In this document: piece by piece, positions 49,630-57,308 of the stretch | Layout of the letters: each line of letters starts with the position of its first letter | Position numbering within the stretch: position 1 is the stretch's first letter | Origin: Pantoea sp. RIT-PI-b | GTDB taxonomy: Bacteria > Pseudomonadota > Gammaproteobacteria > Enterobacterales > Enterobacteriaceae | DNA: 64,000 nt | Reading direction: 5' to 3' | Assembly (NCBI RefSeq): GCF_001187905.1 | Contig: NZ_LGIS01000014.1 | Location: forward strand, 514,897 to 578,896 | The notes under the pieces: model-generated | Seen by the model: the letters and a program-made list of their open reading frames with translations, nothing else | The model's database searches: none | What the model was told of the DNA's origin: nothing | Position numbers and translations under genes: made by a program

Positions 49630-49630
49630 T

Positions 49631-49921
49631 ATGGCTCAAGGTTTACAGTGCTGGAATGCATCCGGCAATTTAATAGTCGATCTTCAAGATTACAATATGC
49701 GTTATGTGGGTAGTCAATCGCAGACTCTAGGCGGTACATACCAGTGGAATATTGCTTACAATGGTATGACTGCAAGCGGCTGGATAGTGTATCCGCAAGT
49801 AGGGTACACATTTCAGGAATATGTAGTACGTTGTTATGATGGCGGTTACATCATTACCTTTGCACCTAATCAGGTTCCACCTACCAGGACGATTACCTTT
49901 GATATCTGGAGGTACGAGTAA
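49631..49921 (+). CDS. Tail-tip accessory protein, 96 residues
   Basis: A small beta-rich protein (GLQCWNASGNLIVDL, then GWIVYPQVGYTFQEYVV). It starts two bases after gpJ. Proteins of this type (DUF6453-like, family from memory) commonly follow gpJ and are thought to decorate the tip. Its stop overlaps the next start. Confidence 0.58.
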   Translation: MAQGLQCWNASGNLIVDLQDYNMRYVGSQSQTLGGTYQWNIAYNGMTASGWIVYPQVGYTFQEYVVRCYDGGYIITFAPNQVPPTRTITFDIWRYE

Positions 49922-50562
49922 TGGCAGGATTTGAAGCCTATAACAGTGCAGGTAAGCTAACCATCGATGGTACTTACAAGCCCGCAATGATCAGTAGTCT
50001 AAGTACCTTGGGTACTCTTACGGATCAGGGGTACTACCAAATCACTAACCCCTTCGTAGATGCATACTCGTTTGGGTATTTGCCGCAGAATTTCTATCCA
50101 AACCCCTCGGCACGTTGGGTTAGATTGAATGCAGGTAAGGCAGCATTTGCAGGTGCTGATCAGTTCATGCCTAACAGTGGGCAGATGATGATCAGTTCTC
50201 AAAGTAATGGTGTTAGTAGTGGGTATCTCGATGTGTTCAATGCATCCGGTACTCTAATCTGGTCGGCAGTAAGTGCAGCATCAGTACCCCGAGTACTGGA
50301 ATTCATCGACATTCCAGCAGGGTATGATTTGCAGAACAACACGTACAGTAAATCACTCAGCTTTCAGCCGTGGTTTCTACAGAACGCATGTCCGGGAAAT
50401 ATCTCAGATGACGGTACAGTAGTAGGTTTATCGGGATTAGTACTTTACTGGACGGGTTCAGCTATTCAATGTCGTTACATAGTGAAGAACCAAAGAGCAT
50501 ATAGTGCAACAGTACAATCACAAGGGCTAAAGATTCCATTGGCGTACTTTACTGGTTATTAA
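49921..50562 (+). CDS. Tail-tip accessory protein, 213 residues
   Basis: The start GFEAYNSAGKLTIDGTYKP resembles the start of the 96-residue neighbour (GLQCWNASGNLIVD), so the two are probably related tip proteins. It is beta-rich throughout. A GGAGG site lies in the end of the upstream gene. Confidence 0.6.
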   Translation: MAGFEAYNSAGKLTIDGTYKPAMISSLSTLGTLTDQGYYQITNPFVDAYSFGYLPQNFYPNPSARWVRLNAGKAAFAGADQFMPNSGQMMISSQSNGVSSGYLDVFNASGTLIWSAVSAASVPRVLEFIDIPAGYDLQNNTYSKSLSFQPWFLQNACPGNISDDGTVVGLSGLVLYWTGSAIQCRYIVKNQRAYSATVQSQGLKIPLAYFTGY

Positions 50563-50601
50563 TAAATACTATTAGTACTAAAATAATAATAAGGTAATAA
50601 G

Positions 50602-50865
50602 ATGGAATGGCTATTAGGATCTGTACTGATCCCTATTATCGTTTGGTTATACACAATCTATAGAGATAGAAAAGAAGATTATGACAGGAACGAATCTAGA
50701 TTTTACGATCTTGAATCACGTGTCACAGTAGCAGAAACTCAGATTGAAACACTTGAACGTGATGTGAGTGAAATACAGAAGTTGAGTAATAAAATCGAAC
50801 AGATTCAGATGGATTTAGTACGAGTACTAACACTACTGGAAGAAAGAACCACTAAAGGGCCGTAA
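50602..50865 (+). CDS. Small membrane protein with coiled coil, possible holin partner
   Basis: An 87-residue protein with one N-terminal membrane span (WLLGSVLIPIIVWLYTIY), then a charged coiled coil (ESRVTVAETQIETLERDVSEI) and a C-terminal helix. It starts the lysis region just before the endolysin and resembles XhlA/BhlA-type or spanin-like proteins in layout only. A terminator overlaps its stop codon. Confidence 0.58.
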   Translation: MEWLLGSVLIPIIVWLYTIYRDRKEDYDRNESRFYDLESRVTVAETQIETLERDVSEIQKLSNKIEQIQMDLVRVLTLLEERTTKGP

Positions 50866-50878
50866 CTGGCCCTTTTTT
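50854..50878 (+). terminator. Rho-independent terminator
   Basis: AAAGGGCC/GGCCCTTT stem with a 6-base loop that contains the stop codon of the preceding gene, then further T. It separates tail from endolysin transcription or attenuates it. Confidence 0.85.
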
Positions 50879-50925
50879 CATGTCCGTAATAAATACTGGA
50901 GAAAAATAATACAAGGATGTAAGTA

Positions 50926-51378
50926 ATGGATTTAATCGAACAACTCAAGGTCTATGAGGGTACTAAAGTGTATCAAATGGCTAAGGGGTATTATAAAAAT
51001 GGTAAGTTTCGCGTTTATAAAGACTTACTTGGTTATTCAACCATTGGGTACGGTCACTTAGTAAAAGAAGGTGAAAACTTCTCTGAGGGAATCACAGAAG
51101 CACAGGCTAACCAGTTACTACTTAATGATGTTGGTGTCGCACGTGTTGAAGTAGACCAAATGAAGTTGGGATTATCTCATGAAAGTGCATGGAATGACTT
51201 CATGGTACTGATGGTGTTCCAGCTAGGGATCACTAAGACCAATCAATTTAAGAAGTTCCTGTACGCATTGCGTATGCAGAACTACTCAACCGCTATCGCA
51301 GAGGTTAAGAACAGCAAGTGGTATCGTCAAACACCAAATCGCGTTGATGCAATGATCAGTGCAGTACTGAAGGGGTGA
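50926..51378 (+). CDS. Endolysin, T4-type lysozyme
   Basis: A 150-residue muramidase. The catalytic triad positions are E11 (LKVYEGTK), D33 (VYKDLLG) and T39 (YSTIGYGH), with about 11 extra residues between the first two compared with T4. The C-terminal WYRQTPNRVDAMI matches T4 lysozyme. There is no signal peptide, so release needs a holin; a 3-span holin candidate lies at 52713. Confidence 0.9.
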   Translation: MDLIEQLKVYEGTKVYQMAKGYYKNGKFRVYKDLLGYSTIGYGHLVKEGENFSEGITEAQANQLLLNDVGVARVEVDQMKLGLSHESAWNDFMVLMVFQLGITKTNQFKKFLYALRMQNYSTAIAEVKNSKWYRQTPNRVDAMISAVLKG

Positions 51379-51381
51379 GCC

Positions 51382-51810
51382 ATGAATAAATGGACGATGT
51401 TTTACCCCGATGAATTCAGTACTTCAGATGTAATGGACTATGCCGCATTCGTGTACCTCATACAGTTCTCAGATACAGGTGAGTACTACATAGGTGTTAA
51501 GCAGGTATGGAAGGGCATTAAGAACCATTGCGAGGTACGTGATAACAGTAGTGAGAGCAATTGGATCACTTACGACAGTAGTTCCAAGACGGTAAAGGAA
51601 TACATTTCGCAGGGTATGGATCACCGCAAGCAAATCCTATGGTGCTTCAAGAGCCTTCAGGAAGCGGCGGTACTTGAAACTGCACTTATCGCCGTATTGG
51701 GTACTGACTGGCGATGCTTGAACAAGGCAATCATGGTTAAGACACGTATGAAGAAAGATAACGGTGAACAGTTTCGAGTACTTCAACGTGTAATCGGTGA
51801 TTTGCGATGA
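51382..51810 (+). CDS. GIY-YIG-like endonuclease protein
   Basis: A 142-residue protein with FVYLIQFSDTGEYYIGVKQVW (the GIY-YIG strand pair in variant form), then ESNWITYDSSSKTVKEYI and HRKQILWCFKSLQEAAVLETALI. The latter two segments match phage homing-type proteins with the (S)xWxxYxGSS motif. The GIY core is degenerate (VYL), so activity is uncertain. It sits between endolysin and later genes, a usual landing place for selfish endonucleases. Confidence 0.72.
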   Translation: MNKWTMFYPDEFSTSDVMDYAAFVYLIQFSDTGEYYIGVKQVWKGIKNHCEVRDNSSESNWITYDSSSKTVKEYISQGMDHRKQILWCFKSLQEAAVLETALIAVLGTDWRCLNKAIMVKTRMKKDNGEQFRVLQRVIGDLR

Positions 51811-52394
51811 GTGGCTGGGTTAGGGGTAATAGCCCACAGGCTGTAAGTACCTGGTTAAACAATCAGGGCCGGGCAATCATTATCAATGTGCAGAGTGAAA
51901 TCAGTAAGCGTATGAGGACACTCACGGCACAGCTACAGAAAGAACTCAATAAGGATATTGCAGGTGGCCCCGTACCGTTTACCAGTCGTGCGTTGTTCTT
52001 CAACTTCATTATTAAAAGTAATGGCAGTCGTACTAACCAGATCATAGTACGAGGTGATCAGGCTGCTTATCTACGTACAGTACTGACAGATATGAATGAA
52101 GTATTCGACAAGATGATCCCTACTCAATCTGCGAAGTTAAACAAACAGGGGAACATTACGGGACTCAAGGCAGGTATTGGAAGTAAGAAACTTGTAGTAG
52201 TTGAAGAGAAGGGCAAGAAGTACTTAATCGATACAACTAAGAAGAAAAAGAAACGAGACCAACGTGTAGTTGCTGTACGTGAGAAGAAACGCCGCAGTAT
52301 GGTTTTTGATTTCTTCCAGAAGGCAGAGGACGGGGCAAAACTAATTCTTAGTGACGTAAGCGGAACCTACACATTTACCAGAAGGATTAATTAA
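51807..52394 (+). CDS. Unrecognised 195-residue basic protein
   Basis: A strongly basic protein with KDIAGGPVPFTSRALFFNF near residue 52 and a Lys-rich segment (TKKKKKRDQRVVAVREKKRR). The first motif recalls head-tail or minor tail completion proteins, but the location after the endolysin is unusual for that. It overlaps both neighbours (ATGA with the previous gene, one base with the next), so it is translated as part of the late operon. Confidence 0.55.
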   Translation: MSGWVRGNSPQAVSTWLNNQGRAIIINVQSEISKRMRTLTAQLQKELNKDIAGGPVPFTSRALFFNFIIKSNGSRTNQIIVRGDQAAYLRTVLTDMNEVFDKMIPTQSAKLNKQGNITGLKAGIGSKKLVVVEEKGKKYLIDTTKKKKKRDQRVVAVREKKRRSMVFDFFQKAEDGAKLILSDVSGTYTFTRRIN

Positions 52395-52708
52395 TGGAAG
52401 AACATTATACACAGGAAGAAACGCAAGATATTGCATTAGGGGGCGTACAGCCGTTGATGAATTCCTTGCAGTACCATTTTGCACAGATGGCACCTGAATT
52501 TTTTACGGGGAAAGTACATATCAATTCCCTTGCAGGAATGGTTATGAACGTTGCTTTTAAAGATGGTGCAGAACCAGAATTGAAAGAAGGGCAGTTTGCC
52601 ACATGGAAGTACTTAGATGATGAATATCCATGTCGTGTTATCCGCCGTAAACGCATCTTCATTAAAGGGGTGTATGTGGTTTTATTTATAGTGCAATTGA
52701 AGGAGTAG
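52394..52708 (+). CDS. Unrecognised 104-residue protein
   Basis: A soluble protein, helical at first (LMNSLQYHFAQMAPEFF) then beta-rich (YPCRVIRRKRIFIKGVYVVLF). It starts on the last base of the preceding stop and ends four bases before the holin gene. No family recognised; late expression is inferred from context. Confidence 0.52.
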   Translation: MEEHYTQEETQDIALGGVQPLMNSLQYHFAQMAPEFFTGKVHINSLAGMVMNVAFKDGAEPELKEGQFATWKYLDDEYPCRVIRRKRIFIKGVYVVLFIVQLKE

Positions 52709-52712
52709 GGGC

Positions 52713-53012
52713 ATGTTTGGATTAGGGACGATCCTTGAACTGGTGAAGAACGCATTTGGGTACTTCACTAAGGAGCAGGAAAGCAAGGATGAGTTTGAGG
52801 CTAAGAACTCTGAACAACAGAATAAAATCACACTTGAAGACACATGTAAGGGCTTTACATGGCGTCAAGCACTTGGCTACGTACTCACATTCATAGTTGC
52901 TTGGAACTACATTGTGATCCCCATTCTAGGGGTTTGTTTCGGTGTAGTACTTCCCACTATCCCACTTGCTGATGTGTGGAAAGTACTAATAATCTTGATT
53001 AGTGGTAGTTGA
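52713..53012 (+). CDS. Holin, 3-TM type
   Basis: A 99-residue protein. A soluble N-terminus with a charged linker (FTKEQESKDEFEAKNSEQQ) is followed by GFTWRQALGYVLTFIVAWNYIVIP and a second hydrophobic stretch to the end. This arrangement matches the 3-TM gene-transfer-agent/phage holin family (PF11351). It is the last gene of the late operon; the convergent TOPRIM-like gene begins 13 bp later. Confidence 0.75.
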   Translation: MFGLGTILELVKNAFGYFTKEQESKDEFEAKNSEQQNKITLEDTCKGFTWRQALGYVLTFIVAWNYIVIPILGVCFGVVLPTIPLADVWKVLIILISGS

Positions 53013-53025
53013 ATACAAAACCTTG

Positions 53026-54003
53026 TTAATCTAGGCGTTGGTTATTGAAGGAATGGTGATTGAATCTTTTTGTTTGTTCATTATAAGCGTAACGCAGTAA
53101 ATTAATTACAGGGGATATGTATTCTTCCCAATTTTTTTTGTTGTAAGTTGAGATGATTCGGTAGAGCACAAGATCAGCATATCTTGTGTAATTATATTCT
53201 TTAAAATTCTTATCCAATATTTTCTCTTGAAAAATGCCCAGGAAATTATGGTAATCAAATTTTTTATTTTCATTGGTTGGAAGCATAGTGCTTTCGATAG
53301 ATCTTGAAATGGAAATGATCTCTTTAGTTTCTTTTATTTTAGTTTTATGATCATTTATTTCAATTTGAATTCCAGCTCTATGCGATTCATCTTTCAAGTT
53401 CAACAACCAATCTTCGCGTTTAGAGATTTCTTCTTGATGATGATTATCAACCATTTCATCAGTGATTTCATCAATCATGCTTTTAAAATTGAATTCTGGT
53501 GTTCCAGTAGAGTTTTCTGGCAAATCAGTAATTTTTTTAGCTAGGTTGAACCCTACTAAATGTTGAGATATAGTCTCTTGTATATATTTCAAATCTTGAG
53601 GTGGAAATTTTCCATGATAAGTTTTTTCAATATTTTGGTTGAGTTCATGATTAGAAATGTCGCCATCAATAATACCAACAGCCTTAAGGGCCTTTTCATT
53701 TCCAGATTCAATCAATTCATTCTCATAAATTAGAAACCCAGTCAAGGTCTTTAGAATATTTCTCCAGACACCACATTGAATTATTTTGAACGCTCCAATG
53801 TTTAAATTAATATGTTGCAAAGCATACCCTATCATTAATTCTGCGAATTCATCTTCACAGAAGACGATGACTTTGGGGATTTTATGTGCCCTTGCTGATC
53901 CAGCTATAGTTATTTCGTATTTCGAACCGTCACCACTACTGCTTTTAGAAAAACTTTGGAATCCAGTTATTCCAACGCTTAAATTCATTACGGGTGGTTT
54001 CAT
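53026..54003 (-). CDS. TOPRIM-like nuclease protein without ATPase
   Basis: A 325-residue protein. VIVFCEDEFAELMIGYAL (about residues 45-62) followed by ALKAVGIIDGDIS (about 105-117) gives the Glu and Asp-x-Asp pattern of TOPRIM domains, as in OLD-family nucleases, here with no Walker motifs. The rest is helical and Lys/Glu/Asn-rich. It is convergent to the late operon, has no GTAC word in 978 bp and is AT-rich, so it is likely cargo acquired by transfer. A defence or exclusion function is inferred. DUF4435-like proteins are an alternative. Confidence 0.6.
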   Translation of the reverse strand: MKPPVMNLSVGITGFQSFSKSSSGDGSKYEITIAGSARAHKIPKVIVFCEDEFAELMIGYALQHINLNIGAFKIIQCGVWRNILKTLTGFLIYENELIESGNEKALKAVGIIDGDISNHELNQNIEKTYHGKFPPQDLKYIQETISQHLVGFNLAKKITDLPENSTGTPEFNFKSMIDEITDEMVDNHHQEEISKREDWLLNLKDESHRAGIQIEINDHKTKIKETKEIISISRSIESTMLPTNENKKFDYHNFLGIFQEKILDKNFKEYNYTRYADLVLYRIISTYNKKNWEEYISPVINLLRYAYNEQTKRFNHHSFNNQRLD

Positions 54004-54060
54004 TTTTATAAAATCCTTTGTGATTATAAATGATATTAAAATTATTTGCTATTATTATGA

Positions 54061-54657
54061 TTATCCAAAGAAAACGCAGCTATAAAAACTCTCTGAATAG
54101 GGCGATGTTACACGCCAATTATTTTTATTGCATACAAAAGTAACTTTATCACCATCTTCTAAGTCGGGTAATTTTTTATTTGCTTCTTTAAGTATTGTAT
54201 ACCAAATCGGATATTGATTTAGTTGGCCTGTATACTCATCTATTGGTACATAAATTGAATCATATATGTACTTATTTCCACCTCCATTATAAACCTCAAA
54301 GATAAGTGTGTTTTGTGAGTTTGTAGAAACACGCTTGAATTTTGATTCAAGGACGAAGTAAGAATTTCCCATAAGCTGCTTTGCTTTGAATTCATTTACT
54401 TTAGCAGCTTTATGTATTCTTTCTGTTGTTAACCAAGGATATCTATCAGCAATGATTTTATCATATTTAAGTTTGGCTTCTTCGCTTCCAGAGTCGGCTT
54501 CATCACATTTTGCATAATTATTATAATCTACAAAAAAATCATTATCACTTGAAGTGGTTAGTTTTTCACACGATTCGTGATCGATTACGTTTTTTGGATC
54601 TGCATAAGCTAAACGTGATACCGCCAATATTAGAAAGAATAGCATGTTCTTTTTCAC
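54061..54657 (-). CDS. Secreted protein of unknown function, 198 residues
   Basis: Started at a GTG (54657) with AAGGA seven bases upstream, which gives a signal peptide KKNMLFFLILAVSRLAYA; a longer reading from 54699 would bury it. The mature protein has four Cys, enough for two disulfides, and a beta-rich C-terminal half (NTLIFEVYNGGG). No lipobox. It lies between the integrase and TOPRIM-like genes on the same strand and could share their transcript. Function unknown. Confidence 0.65.
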   Translation of the reverse strand: MKKNMLFFLILAVSRLAYADPKNVIDHESCEKLTTSSDNDFFVDYNNYAKCDEADSGSEEAKLKYDKIIADRYPWLTTERIHKAAKVNEFKAKQLMGNSYFVLESKFKRVSTNSQNTLIFEVYNGGGNKYIYDSIYVPIDEYTGQLNQYPIWYTILKEANKKLPDLEDGDKVTFVCNKNNWRVTSPYSESFYSCVFFG

Positions 54658-54706
54658 GTAACATTCCTTTTTGATTATCTTTAGTTTTTGCTTGACCATG
54701 TTTCTG

Positions 54707-56410
54707 TTAAGGGGGGGGGTAAAATAAATTAATTTTTCCGAGTTCTAATCGAACGCAATCAATTAAGTGTGACTGAGCATTTATCATTTCCATAAAATTA
54801 AGCATTAAGGCTAAGTCCTGAGAAAAGTATAATCCTTCAATATTGCATTCACTTGTTGTTGTATTGTAAGTTATATTCATAACGGGAGAGAGATAGATAT
54901 CATCTTCTCCTTGGCTGTACTTGGTTATGTTTGAAAGAATATTACCAGTCATACTATCTAACAATATCACGTGCTCTATATTACTACTAAAGTACGAGAA
55001 TGTAATTTTAGTGATTGTATCGTGTCGTACCAGGTCAATTTTAGATACAATCTTCTTTAGCATTAAATTGTATTTTATTCTATCTTCATCATTTGTTATG
55101 TCAAAATTTGATGCATCTACAATAACTGGTGTATTTTCAATTGATGCCATTCGTGAAGTGATATCATCAATACTCTTTTGGACGTTTGCTAATGCTTTTA
55201 GAAAATGAATTGGTGGTCGTGAAGATGCATCTATCATTTGTGAAACTTCATTTCTATAGTTAGTATCTTCGACTAACTTGGCTCTTAGTTCCTCTAAAGC
55301 ATTATCTTGATTGTTCTTATTAAAGAATTTACCCCAATCAAAATTTAAGATGTGCTCTGAAACAATATGTTCCACCAAGTCATATCTAATAGAAGTGGCT
55401 TTGCATTCTTGCGTGGTCTTTCTGTTTGCACAAAAGTATCTTAGATACTCTTTTCCTTTGACCCTGCTTTTTACTACTGCCATTGAAGAACCACATAAAC
55501 TACATGTACTAATACCGTTAAGTAGATTATTAAAACCCGGCTTAGGCTTGTGTTTTAGTATTGGCTGTTTTGATTTCTTAATATCTTGCACTTTGTCGAA
55601 TTGTACATCACTGATAATTTGAGGATAGATTCTAATATCCTCGCGATCTTTATTAGATGATACAACCCAACCCTTGACACGAATGTCTGAAAGTAATCTG
55701 TTAACATTGCCGGGATACCAAAGACCATCACCCATTAGCATGTTCTTAGCGTTGAGCTCTCTTGCAATACTTGTAGAACCAATACCTTCACAAAATCTAT
55801 CAAAGATGTAGTTTATCAGATATGTCTTTTCATTAAGTACATACTTATTATCTTTAACATCCATCCATTGCGGTACTCTCTTTGTTAATACGGCATTACC
55901 TGCTATTGCATCTTCAAAGCGAATTTTCCAGTTAGCATCAGATAGTACTTTTTTACGAACACTTTCGCGGTTAGCACGGGTAAGACTTGAAGATAATTCT
56001 TCAATATTAAGAGTGTCTGTGAAAACCGTTTTAGTTTCAGCTTCGTGTATGTGTACACCCGCCATAACTAAACCAAGAAAAGTAAATGTACTCTTAGCTG
56101 GAGTAGCTCGGGAGAATCGGTCTATATTCTCAATTATCAAACATGAGTTTTTATGCCTACCTTCAGAGGCTTCCTTAATAAAGTCTGCAAGTTCGCCTTT
56201 TTCTAGGTTGTAACCATGGAAGCTACTTTGTCCGGGTTGAAGCATCCATTGGAAATTATTTTCATCCAATGAGTACCCTAATTTGTCTTTATCATCGTAA
56301 TTCTGAATATAGGCAAGAATTAGCTTTTGCTGGCGAGACATGCCGAGGCGATTGGCTTCGCTTTGCTTAGCTGAGGACACACGGCAGTAACAATATGATT
56401 TTCTTATCAT
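54707..56410 (-). CDS. Large serine recombinase (phage integrase)
   Basis: A 567-residue integrase. The resolvase domain opens SYCYCRVSSAKQSEANRLGMSRQQ with the catalytic Ser near residue 12-13, and IIENIDRFSRATPA is the conserved loop. A recombinase domain follows, then a zinc ribbon (STCSLCGSSMAV ... RYFCANRKTTQECKATSIRYD), and a coiled coil. It lies 49 bp from attR, as usual. It has no purine-rich ribosome site; the plus strand there reads AAGGAGG, so the mRNA has its complement. yaeP is immediately upstream on the same strand. The last codons sit in a C9 tract. Confidence 0.93.
   Translation of the reverse strand: MIRKSYCYCRVSSAKQSEANRLGMSRQQKLILAYIQNYDDKDKLGYSLDENNFQWMLQPGQSSFHGYNLEKGELADFIKEASEGRHKNSCLIIENIDRFSRATPAKSTFTFLGLVMAGVHIHEAETKTVFTDTLNIEELSSSLTRANRESVRKKVLSDANWKIRFEDAIAGNAVLTKRVPQWMDVKDNKYVLNEKTYLINYIFDRFCEGIGSTSIARELNAKNMLMGDGLWYPGNVNRLLSDIRVKGWVVSSNKDREDIRIYPQIISDVQFDKVQDIKKSKQPILKHKPKPGFNNLLNGISTCSLCGSSMAVVKSRVKGKEYLRYFCANRKTTQECKATSIRYDLVEHIVSEHILNFDWGKFFNKNNQDNALEELRAKLVEDTNYRNEVSQMIDASSRPPIHFLKALANVQKSIDDITSRMASIENTPVIVDASNFDITNDEDRIKYNLMLKKIVSKIDLVRHDTITKITFSYFSSNIEHVILLDSMTGNILSNITKYSQGEDDIYLSPVMNITYNTTTSECNIEGLYFSQDLALMLNFMEMINAQSHLIDCVRLELGKINLFYPPP
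54711..54719. repeat. G9/C9 homopolymer at the integrase stop
   Basis: Nine consecutive G on the plus strand (C in the integrase mRNA) directly before the TAA. Loss of one base would shift the integrase end into the reading frame of the downstream secreted protein. Confidence 0.95.
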
Positions 56411-56442
56411 TTTAAGGAGGGCTATGCTGGTTTAAGTTGTTT

Positions 56443-56652
56443 CTATTTTATCGTATCATCAACATAGTCGCTCACCAATAAGTTTGCAGCGGCATACGCT
56501 GCTTGTTCCCTGAGAGAAGAGTTTAGCGCAGAATCAGCGGCAATATCGTTGAGAGCCTTCAACGCACAACCTATGGCGTCTGGCACATACCCAAGGTCGC
56601 CGCTACCAATTTCGGCATACTTCTGGCGAACTAACTCACAATACTTTTGCAC
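56443..56652 (-). CDS. yaeP: YaeP (UPF0253) with phage-altered C-terminus
   Basis: A 69-residue protein of unknown function, in E. coli co-transcribed with rof. [25 protein letters not shown] is close to E. coli YaeP. The GTG at 56652 has AGGAGG five bases upstream; a GTG two codons earlier overlaps that site. Host sequence ends at the attachment core, and the last residues DDTIK come from phage DNA in place of a native DE-stop end. The gene now reads towards the integrase instead of rof. Confidence 0.9.
   Translation of the reverse strand: MQKYCELVRQKYAEIGSGDLGYVPDAIGCALKALNDIAADSALNSSLREQAAYAAANLLVSDYVDDTIK
56459..56466. other. Right attachment site core (attR)
   Basis: TCAACATA, the partner of 20065-20072, inside the 3' end of yaeP. 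Serine integrases exchange at a 2-bp overlap inside such a core; the exact dinucleotide cannot be told from the sequence. Confidence 0.85.
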
Positions 56653-56867
56653 ATACACCTCCTCAGCAGAGCTTGATACTCTGGATGATAGGCGACTATA
56701 TCACAGGAAATTCATGGAAATCAGCCCGGTCGTCACGGGTTTGATGCATGGAAAAGAGCAAAAGTGACATTTCGCGCTGGTCTCATGCACTCAGCGTGCG
56801 CACAAAAGGTTAAGTTGATGAACAGGTTATTACGCGACACAACGTCGAACCAAACGGCAGGTGACAG

Positions 56868-57278
56868 ATGATTGTACTGTCTCGTTCGGTTTCACTGGCC
56901 GATAATGAAGTAGAGCTTAGTGCCATCCGTGCGCAAGGTGCGGGCGGCCAACACGTGAATAAAACCTCTACGGCCATTCACCTGCGGTTTGATATCAACG
57001 CATCGTCGCTGCCGCCGTTTTATAAGGAGCGACTGCTGGCGGCGAGCCATCATTTGATCACTGCGGAAGGTGTGGTGATCATCAAAGCACAGGAGCACCG
57101 TAGCCAGGAAATGAATCGTGAAGCGGCCGTGCAGCGGTTGATCAATCTGATTCAGGAGTTAACTACGGTGGAAAAAGTCCGGCGCGCGACGAAACCGACG
57201 CACGGTTCTAAAGTGAGGCGGCTGGAAGGCAAAACAAGGCGCAGTAACGTAAAAGCGATGCGCGGGAAAGTGCAATAA
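56868..57278 (+). CDS. arfB: Alternative ribosome-rescue factor ArfB (YaeJ)
   Basis: A 136-residue peptidyl-tRNA hydrolase that rescues ribosomes stalled at mRNA ends. The catalytic GGQ is in [17 protein letters not shown] (about residues 23-40). The basic C-terminal tail ([17 protein letters not shown]) inserts in the empty mRNA channel. AGGTGA lies five bases before the ATG. In E. coli yaeQ and nlpE flank it; both are absent here. Confidence 0.95.
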   Translation: MIVLSRSVSLADNEVELSAIRAQGAGGQHVNKTSTAIHLRFDINASSLPPFYKERLLAASHHLITAEGVVIIKAQEHRSQEMNREAAVQRLINLIQELTTVEKVRRATKPTHGSKVRRLEGKTRRSNVKAMRGKVQ

Positions 57279-57303
57279 AAAACGCCTCCAGTCGGAGGCG
57301 TTT
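57279..57303. terminator. Bidirectional terminator arfB/proS
   Basis: AACGCCTCC/GGAGGCGTT stem with a 4-base loop, A-run on the left and T-run on the right, between the convergent arfB and proS genes. Confidence 0.88.
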
Positions 57304-57308
57304 CAGTG

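Noticed and set aside
56659..56867. Remnant of yaeQ between yaeP and arfB
   Set aside because: The 209-bp gap has no frame resembling YaeQ on either strand.
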